Assembly (NCBI GenBank): GCA_018266475.1
Contig: JAFEAI010000268.1
Coordinates: 1 to 32,725, forward strand
Reading direction: 5' to 3'
Length of the DNA: 32,725 nucleotides
Source: Bacteroidota bacterium
GTDB lineage: Bacteria; Bacteroidota; Bacteroidia; Flavobacteriales_F; PHOS-HE28
Shown: positions 1-10,212 of the stretch, in pieces
How the letters are laid out: every line of letters starts with the position of its first letter
Position numbering within the stretch: the first letter of the stretch is position 1
Made by a program: the position numbers and the translations under genes
Notes under the pieces: generated by a model
Seen by the model: only the letters and a program-made list of their open reading frames with translations
The model's database searches: none
What the model was told of the DNA's origin: nothing

Positions 1-3000
1 GGCACCTTCAGCCCCAGCCCCAACAACGTGAACGCCACCTACACGCCCACGGCCACCGAGATCGCCAACGGCTCGGTGACCCTGACGCTGACCACCACCG
101 GCAACAACACCTGCACGGCGGTAAGCGACAACATGGCGATCACCTTCACCACCGCGCCCACGGCCAACGCCGGCGCGGCTGTAACGCGCTGCGCGAACAA
201 CGCCAGCGTGGTGCTCGGCGGTGCGGTAACCCTTGCCACCGGCGGCGTATGGAGCGGCGGCGCGGGCACCTTCACGCCCAACAACACCACGCTCAATGCC
301 ACCTACACGCCCACTGCGGCGGAGATCGCCTCCGGCACCCTCACCCTCACGCTCACCACCACGGGCAACGGCGGTTGCAATCCGGCCACCGACACCAAGG
401 TGATCAACTTCACCCCGGCGCCCACGGTGAGCGCGGGCAGCAACGGCAGCGTGTGCGCCAACAACGCCGCCATCACCCTCAACGGCAGCGTGACCGTAGC
501 CACCGGCGCCACCTGGAGCGGCGGTACCGGCACCTACAGCCCCAACGCCAACACGCTGAACGCCGTGTACACGCCCAGCGCCGCTGAGCGCACGGCCGGC
601 ACGGTGACCCTCACCCTCACCAGCACAGGCAACGGCCTGTGCAACGCGGTGAGCAGCCAAGTGACCTACACCATCACCCCCGCGCCCACGGTGAATGCCG
701 GGGCGAACCAAACGCTGTGCGCCAACAATCCCGTGGCCACCTTGCACGGCAGCTACACCGTGGCCACCGGTGCCACCTGGAGCGGCGGCAACGGCACCTA
801 CAACCCCAGCGCCAACTACGTGGGCGCCACCTACACGCCCACGGCCACCGAGATCGCCAATGGATCGGTGACCCTGACACTGACCACCACCGGCAACAAC
901 AACTGCACCGCCACATCCAGCGCGGTGATCCTGCAGTTCACCCCGGCCCCGGCGGTGAATGCCGGCGCCGATGCCACCCTGTGCGCCAACAACGCTACCG
1001 TGGCATTGAACGGCACGGTGGCCGTGGCCACAGGCGGCGTGTGGAGCGGCGGCGCGGGATCCTTCACCCCGAACAACACCACCCTGAACGCCACCTACAC
1101 GCCCACACCGGCCGAACTGGCGGGTGGCACCCTCACCCTCACCCTCACCAGCACCGGCAACAACAACTGCGTGGCGGTGCATGACGACAAGGTGGTCAAC
1201 TTCACCCCCGCGCCCATAGTGAGCGCAGGCCCCAACGGCAGCGTGTGCGCCAATGCACCGGCCATCACCCTGGCAGGTTCCGTGACGGGCGCCACGGGCG
1301 GCATCTGGAGCGGCGGCAACGGCACCTACACGCCCAACAACACCACCCTTAACGCGGTGTACACGCCCACCGCCGCCGAACGCGCGGCCGGTACGGTGAC
1401 GCTTACGCTGACCTCTGCCGGCAACGGCAATTGCACCGCAGTGAGCAGCCACGTCACCTACGCCATCACCCCGGCGCCCACGGTACACGCCGGGGCCAAC
1501 CAAAGCCTGTGCGCCAACAATCCCGCCGCCACGCTGAACGGCAGCTATACCGTGGCCACGGGCGCGGTGTGGAGCGGCGGCAACGGCACCTTCAGCCCGA
1601 GCGCGAACAACGTGAACGCCACGTACACCCCCACGGCGGCCGAGATCGCCAGCGGATCGGTAACGCTCACCCTCACCACCGCCGGCAACAACAACTGCGT
1701 GCCTGTGTCGGCCAACGTGGTGCTCACCTTCACGCCTGCACCCACGGCCAACGCCGGGGCGGCCGCATCCGTTTGCATGAACAACGCCAACGTGGCCCTG
1801 AACGGCAGCGTGACCGTGGCCACAGGCGGCATCTGGAGCGGCGGCGCGGGATCCTTCACCCCGAACAACACCAGCCTGAACGCCACCTACGCGCCCACGC
1901 CGGCGGAACTCGCGGCGGGCACGCTCACCTTGACCTTGACCACCACGGGCAACGGCAATTGCATTGCGGCCACAAGCACCAAACAGATCACCTTCACCCC
2001 TGCGCCCACCGTAAGCACCGGCCCCAACGGCACGGTTTGCGCGAACAACTCCGCCATCACCCTGGCAGGCGTGGTGACCGGCGCCACCGGCGGCACGTGG
2101 AGCGGCGGCACCGGCACGTACAGCCCCAACGCCAACACGCTGAATGCCGTGTACACGCCCAGTGCGGCTGAGCGCACCGCAGGGAGCGTAACCCTTACGT
2201 TGACCTCCACGGGCAACGGCAATTGCACGGCCGTAAGCAAGCAGGTCACCTACACCATCACCCCCGCGCCCACGGCCAATGCGGGCGCGGACCGGGTGCT
2301 GTGCGCGAACAACCCCGTGACCACGCTGGCCGGCGCCTTCACCGTGGCCACCGGCGGGGTGTGGAGCGGCGGCAACGGCACCTTCTCCCCGGGCACCTCC
2401 AACATGAGCGCGATCTACACGCCCACTGCGGCGGAAGTAAGCAACGGCTTGGTGCTGCTGACCCTGACCACCACCGGCAACGGCAACTGCAACGCCGCAA
2501 CCGACCAGGTGGAACTCCACTTCACCGCAGCGCCCACCGCCAACGCCGGCCCCAATGCCACCGTTTGCGCCAACAACGCAGCTGTTGCCCTGGGCGGCAG
2601 CGTAACCATCGCAACGGGCGGCACCTGGTCCGGCGGTGCAGGCACCTTCACGCCCAATGCCAACACCCTGAACGCCACCTATGCCCCGAGCGCGGCCGAC
2701 CTCGCCGCCGGGCAAGTGACACTGACGCTGACCACCACCGGCAACGGCAATTGCATGCCGGCCACTTCCACCAAGACCATCTTCTACACCCCGGCGCCCA
2801 TCGTGAGCGCGGGCAGCAATGGCAGCGTGTGCGCCAATGCGGCGGCCATCAACCTCAGCGGCACAGTGACCGGCGCGGCCGGCGGCGTATGGAGCGGTGG
2901 CAACGGCACGTTCTCCCCGAACAGCATCACGTTGAACGCCACCTACACGCCCACTGCGGCGGAGATCGCCGCAGGCGGTGTAACCCTCACCCTGACCTCC

Positions 3001-6000
3001 GCGGGCAACGGCCTGTGCAGCCCGGTGAGCAGCCAAGTACACTACGCCATCACGCCCGCGCCCACGGTGAATGCGGGCGCCGACCAGTCCCTGTGCGGCA
3101 ACAACGGCACGGCCACGCTCAACGCGGCCATCACCGTGGCCACCGGCGTGCAATGGAGCGGCGGCAGCGGCCTGTACAGCCCCGGCAGCACCGCGCAGAA
3201 CATCACCTACACGCCCTCGCCCATCGAGGTGGCCAACGGTTATGTAGTGCTCACCGCCACCACCACCGGCAACGGCAACTGCAGCGCCGTGGCGGACCAG
3301 GTGCAGATCACCTACACCCCGGCCCCCATGGCCAATGCCGGGCCCAACCAATCCAAGAGCCAGAACAACCCCGCCACCACCCTGGCCGGCTCCTACACCA
3401 TCGCCAGCGGAATTGCCTGGAGCGGCGGCGCGGGCACATACACCCCCAACAACACCACTGCCAATGCGGTGTACATGCCCACGGCGGCGGAAGTGGCAGC
3501 GGGCAGCGTGACCCTCACCCTGACCACCACCGGCAACGGCTCCTGCGCGCCCGCCAGCAGCCAGATGACCATCACCTTCACCGATGCCCCCACTGCAAAC
3601 GCCGGCCCGGACCAAACGACCTGCGCCAACAACGCCAGCATCTTGCTGAACGGCAGCGTCACCATCGCCACCGGCGGCATCTGGAGCGGCGGCACCGGCA
3701 CCTACAACCCGAACAACACCTCGCTGCACACCACCTACACGCCCAGCGCAGTGGAGATCGCCGCCGGCAGCGTGACGCTGACGCTCACCACCGTGGGCAA
3801 CGGCAACAGCAACCCGGTGAGCGACCAAGTGCTCATCACCATTGCCCCTTCCCCCGTGGTACACCCGGGCAGCGCGATCACCATTTGCGCCAACCAGCCG
3901 GTTGCGCAACTGGCCGGCGTGGTGAACAACGCCACCGGCGGCGTGTGGAGCGGCGGCGCGGGCTCCTTCAACCCGAACGCCAACAACCTCAACGCCACCT
4001 ATACGCCCTCGCTGGGCGAGATCGCTGCGGGGACGGTAACGCTCACCCTGACCTCCACGGGCAACGGCACCTGCATGGCCGTAAGCGCCCAACGCAGCAT
4101 CACCATCGCCCCGGCGCCGGTGGTGGATGCAGGCATTGACCGCACCGTATGCACCAACAACGCCAGCGTGCAGCTTACCGGCTCCGTGGCCAACGCCACC
4201 GGCGGCATCTGGAGCGGCGGCACCGGCGGATTCTCGCCGAGCATCAATGCGCTCAACGCCGTGTACACGCCCAGCGCCACCGAGCTGGCCAACGGCGCTG
4301 TAACCCTCACGCTCACCAGCACCGGCAACGGCAGCTGCCTGCAGGTAAGCGACCAGATGACCATCTTCTTCTCGCAGGCCCCGGTGGTAAGCGCAGGCGC
4401 CAACCGCACCGTGTGCGCCAATGACCCCACGGTAGTCCTGAACGGGTCCGTCACCATCGCCGGCGGCGGCACCTGGAGCGGCGGCACGGGCACCTTCACC
4501 CCGAATGCCAGCACCCTGAACGCAACCTACCACCCCAGCGCCGCGGAAGTGGCCTTGGGCACGGCGACCCTCACACTGACCTCCACGCAAAACGGCCTGT
4601 GCAACGCGGTGAGCAGCCAGATGACCATCACCATCATCGCCTCCCCGGTGGCGGATGCGGGCAACGACCTCTTCGTATGCTCGAACAACCCGCAGGTGCA
4701 ATTAGGCGGAGCGGTGAACGGCGCCGGTGGCGGCCAATGGAGCGGCGGCGCGGGCACCTACAGCCCGTCCATCGCCACGCTGAACGCCATCTACACGCCC
4801 ACGGCAGCTGAAGTGGCAGCAGGCACATTGACGCTTACCCTGACCACCATCGGCAACGGCAACTGCGTGCCGGTAAGCGACCAGGTGTTGATCACCTTCA
4901 CGGCATCGCCCACGGCGAACGCCGGGTTGGACGGCGTGCGCTGCGCGAACAATGCCGCAGTGCAGCTCAACGGCAGCGTAACCGTGGCCAACGGCGGCGC
5001 ATGGAGCGGCGGCGGCGGCACCTTCAGCCCCAACGCAAACAGCCTGAACGCGGTGTACACCCCCTCGCAGGGTGAGATCGCCGCAGGAAGCGCAACCTTG
5101 ACATTGACCACCACCGGCAACAACGGCTGCACGGCGGTGACCGACCAGGTGGCCTTCAGCTTCACGCCCGCACCGGTGGTAAATGCCGGGTCCGCCATCA
5201 ACGTTTGCGCCAACAACGCCGCAGTCCACCTCAACGGCAGCGTGACCGTGGCATCGGGCGCGCTGTGGAGCGGCGGGTCCGGCACCTGGTCCCCGAACAA
5301 CAGTACGCTCAACGCGGTGTACACGCCCACTGCGACGGAGATCGCCGCAGGTACGGTAACGCTCACCCTCACCAGCGTGGGCAACGGCCAATGCAACGCG
5401 GTAAGCAGCCAGGTAACGGTAACGATCCTTCCCGCCCCCGTGGTGAACGCCGGAACGCCGCTGCAATCCTGCGCGAACAATCCGGGCGTGCAGCTCAATG
5501 GATCGGTGCAGCATGCCGCAGGCGGCGCGTGGAGCGGCGCAGGCACGTTCACGCCCAACGCCAATGCACTGAATGCGACCTACATGCCCACTGCGGCCGA
5601 AGTGGCCGCAGGCATGGCCATCGTTACCCTCACCAGCACCGGCAATGGCCTGTGCAATGCGATAAGCAGCCAAGTGGCCATCACCATCACCTCCGCGCCG
5701 GTGGTGGAGGCCGGCGCCGCGCAAACGCTGTGCGCCAACAACGCGGCCGCGCAATTGGCCGGGCAGGTAACGAACGCGGCCGGTGGCAAATGGACCGGCG
5801 GCGCAGGCAGCTTCAGCCCCAATTCCACCACGCTCAATGCCGTGTACACCCCGAGCGCGGCGGAAGTAGCCGCCGGCAGCCTCTGGCTGTACCTCACCTC
5901 CACCGGCAACGGAGGCTGCATTGCCTCCATGGATTCGGTGCGGCTGAACTTCACCCCGGCGCCCACGGTGGACGCCGGCCTGGACGCCCACGTATGCGCC

Positions 6001-9000
6001 AACAGCGCGGCCGTGCAACTGGCGGGCGCCATCACGGTGGCCAGCGGTGCCACTTGGAGCGGCGGGGCCGGCAGCTTCAGCCCCAATGCCAATGCCCTCA
6101 ACGCCATCTACACCCCCAGCGCGCTTGAGCTGGCTGCCGGCCAGATCAAGCTGATGCTGACCACCACGGGCAACGGGAATTGCTTGGCGGTGAAGGACAG
6201 CCTGAAGATCATTGTGGACCCCGTGCCCGTGGTGAACGCCGGTCCGGACCAGCAGATCTGCGCCAACAACCCCGTGCTCAACCTGAACGGTTTCGTGGGC
6301 AATGCCCCGGGCGGCCAGTGGACCGGCGGCGCGGGCACCTACTTCCCCAACAGCACCTCCATGGCGGTGCAGTACACGCCCACCCAGGCGGAGATCGCGG
6401 CAGGCTCCATCACCTTCACGCTCACCTCCACGGGCACCGTGATCTGCGCGGCAGTGGCCGACCAGATCGTGGTACACTTCACCAGCGCCCCCGTGGTGAA
6501 CGCCGGGGCGGACCTGATGATCTGCGCCAACAACGCCGCCGTGCAGCTCACCGGCGAGGTGGAAAATGCCAGCGGCGGCAAATGGACCGGCGGCAACGGA
6601 ACCTACGCGCCCTCCAACACGGTGCTCAGCCCCGTATACACGCCCACGGCAGCGGAGATCGCATCCGGCGGAATGAACCTTTACCTCACCAGTACGGGCA
6701 ACGGCAACTGCATTGCCGTAAAGGACACCGTACACATCACCTTCACCCCGGCGCCCACCGTGGAAGCGGGAGCTGACATCAGCGTTTGCGCAAACAACCC
6801 GGTGGTGGTCCTGAACGGCAGCAGCACCGTGGCAAGCGGGGTGCTGTGGAGCGGCGGCTTGGGCACCTATGCGCCCAATGCGCAAGCCGCAAACGCCCAA
6901 TACACGCTTTCGCCCTTTGAACTGCAGGCCGGCACCGTGCTGCTGAAACTGACCACCACCGGCAACGGCAACTGCCTTGCGGTGAAGGACAGCGTGGCGA
7001 TCACGGTGACGCCCGCACCCCTTGTGAACGCGGGCCCCAACATCACCACCTGCTCCAGCGCCCTGCATGTACCGCTGGCAGGCACGGTGTCCGGCGGCGC
7101 CACCACGGGCACATGGAGCAGCTCCGGCACGGGCAACTTCTTCCCCAGCGCCAACGACCTGAACGCCACCTACAACGCCAGCGCGGCTGATTCGCTCAAC
7201 GGCACGGTGAACCTTACGCTTACCGCCACCAACTACGGCCTGTGCAGCGCGGTGAGCAGCATGATGACGCTGACCATCCTGCCCAACGCGGTGGCCAACG
7301 CAGGTCCCGACCAGAACATCTGCGCCAGCATGCCCACCGTGCAGCTGAACGGCACCATTGCGGGCAACGCCACCCAGGGGCACTGGACCACCACCGGCGC
7401 AGGCACGTTCCTGCCCAACGCCAATGCCGCGAACGCGGTGTACCAAGTGGCGCCGGGTGATGCCGCCGCCGGAACGCTCACCTTCACGTGGAGCGTGAAC
7501 AGTTGTGACAACGCCATGGACCAGATGGTGGTGGCCATCACCCCGGTCTCCACGGCCAATGCCGGCAGTGACCAGGTGGTCTGCTTCGGCAACCTCAACG
7601 TGGTGATCAACGGCACCGTGGGCGGGGCCTCCGGCACCGGCACCTGGAGCACGCTGGGCACCGGCACCTTCGCCAACCCGGCAAGCGCGCTGGCCAACAT
7701 CTATCGTGCCAGCGCCCAGGATTCCTTGGCGCACGGCGTTTCCCTGGTGCTGTCCGCCACCAACACCGGCGCGTGCCCGGCGGCCTCCGACACCATGCAC
7801 ATCACCATACAGCCTGCGGGCACGGTAAGCGCCGGCCCCAACCTGAGCTTCTGCGCGAACAATGCCACCGTACAGCTTGCGGGCACCTTGGCCGGCGATG
7901 CCACGCAGGTGCAATGGAGCACCTCCGGCACGGGTTCCTTCTACCCGAGCAGCACGGTGCTCACGCCCACCTACGTGCCCAGCGCCATCGACACGGCGAT
8001 CGGCTCGCTGACCCTGACGCTGAGCGCGGTGAACACCTGCAACAACGCCAGCGCCGCCATGACGCTGACCCTGACACCCGCGCCGTACGTGGACGCAGGG
8101 CCCGACCAGACCTACTGCGACCAAGTGACGCAGTTCAACCTGAGCGGCACCATCAGCGGGGTAACTACCGTGGGCCACTGGGCCACCACGGGCACCGGCA
8201 CCATTGCCAATGCGGGCGCGCTGAACACCACCTACACGGCCAGCGCCGCCGACGTGGCCGCAGGGCACATCACCTTCACGCTCACCTCGCTGAACAACGG
8301 CAACTGCGGCCCGGTAAGCGACCAGATGACCATCTACCTCACCAACGGCATCATCGTCAGTGCGGGGCCTGATCAGAGCGTGTGCGTTACCTCCGACCAT
8401 GCCAACCTGCAGGGAACCGTTCAGAACGGATCGCCCTCGGGCACATGGACCACCACCGGCACGGGCACCTTCCAGCCCAGCGCCAACGTGCTGAACGCAC
8501 ACTACTACTTCTCGCCCGCCGACGTGGCCAACGGTGCCGTGGTGCTCACCTTCACGGCCACCAACACCGGCACCTGCCCCAGCGGAAGCGACCAGATGAC
8601 GCTGACCTTCGGGCACTCCAGCTACGCTTATGCCGGCGTTGACCAGGTGCTCTGCGCCAACGCGCCGATCGCCCACCTGGCCGGCAACTACAGCGGTGGT
8701 GCGCAGGGTGCAACATGGTCCACTTCCGGCACCGGCTCCTTCAGCAACAGCACAAGCCCCACGGCCACCTACACGCTGAGCAATGCGGACATTGCCGCAG
8801 GGGCGGTGCAGCTCACCCTCACCACCCTCACCAATGGCAGCTGCGCCGTTGCTTCCAGCACCGTGCTGCTCACGGTGAACGCACTGCCCGCCATCACCGC
8901 AGGCAGCAACATCATGGCCTGCACCGCAGCACCGATCCAACTTGCGGCCAACGCGGCCAATGCGCCCGGCGGCACCTGGACCACCTCCGGCACCGGCACC

Positions 9001-10212
9001 TTCTTTGATGCCAATGCCCTGGCCACCCTGTACTACCCCAGCGCCGCCGACAGCACTGCGGGCCACGTAACCCTTACCGTGACCACCACGGGCACCTCGC
9101 CGTGCAGCGCGGTTTCCGACCACCTGACCATCACCTTCGGCGGCGGCCTGGCCGCGCAGGCCGGCCAGGATGTCACCGCGTGCAGCACCAGCCCGAACAT
9201 CGCGCTGAACGGCACCGTGGCAGGAACCAGCACGGGAACATGGACCACGAGCGGCACGGGCTCCTTCAGCCCCAGCGCAACGGCCCTCAACGCCACCTAC
9301 ATCCCGGGTGCGGCCGACTTCGTGATCGGCAACATCAACCTGGTGCTGAGCACCACCAACAACGCGGGCTGCCCGGCGGGCCGCGACACCCTGGTGGTAA
9401 GCTACCACGTGCCGCCCACGGTGAATGCGGGCGCCGACCTGCTGCTGTGCGACGGCATCGCGCCGGTGCAGCTCAACGGCAGCGCGCACAACCACGGCAG
9501 CGTGCATTGGATCACTGCCGGCACGGGCACCTTCAGCCCTGATGCCTCCGCGCTGAACGCCACCTACACGCCCACGGCGCAGGACAGCATCAACGGAGGC
9601 GTGTACCTGGTGCTCACGGCATACGGCACGGGCACCTGCGGAAATGCATCCGACTCGCTCTTCATCGGCGTGGGCCCCACGCGCATCGCACATGCCGGCA
9701 ACGACATGGACCTGTGCGCCAACGGCGGGCCGATCACCCTGGCGGGCAGCATCACCGGCGTGGCCGGCGGCACCTGGAGCACCAACGGCACGGGCACCTT
9801 CACGCCGAACGCCTCCGCGCTGAACGCCACCTACGTGCCCAGCGCACCCGACCTGGTGTTCCAGCAGCTGCAGTTCGTGCTCACCACCACCGGCAACATG
9901 GGCTGCACACCGCACAGCGACACCATGCGGGTGGCCATGCACCTGCCGCCCGCAGTGAATGCCGGGGCCGACATCACCACGTGCGACGCGTCCGCCCCCG
10001 TACAGCTCGGCGGCACCTTCACCGGCGCTGCGGGCATCCAGTGGACCACCCTGGGCAGCGGCAGCTTTGCACCCAACGCCTCCACCGCCAATGCCGCATA
10101 CCTGCCCAGCGCGGCGGACAGCGCCATGCAGCATGTGCGCCTGGTGCTCACCACCACCGGCAGCCCCTTCTGCCCGGCTGCAAGCGATACCGTGGCCATC
10201 TCCTTCGTGAAC
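1..10212 (+). repeat. Coding tandem array of ~264-bp Ig-like units
   Basis: About 38 full units plus a leading partial one. Unit starts fall on an exact 264-bp grid from nt 163 to nt 5443. Unit 21 lacks one codon (WSGAG instead of WSGGAG), shifting the grid by 3 bp without breaking the frame. From unit 27 (near nt 7024) units become 88-90 residues and more divergent, with the core changing from WSGG to W(T/S)TSGTG. Nearly all units keep two cysteines. The spacing is continuous and coding. Confidence 0.95.

Noticed and set aside
5520-5560. Possible frameshift where the 264-bp grid shifts
   Set aside because: The change is loss of exactly one Gly codon, so the frame is intact.
1-7020. Regular spacing that could suggest a CRISPR array
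   Set aside because: Units are ~264 bp, contiguous, in frame and translated; there are no short direct repeats with unique spacers and no cas genes.
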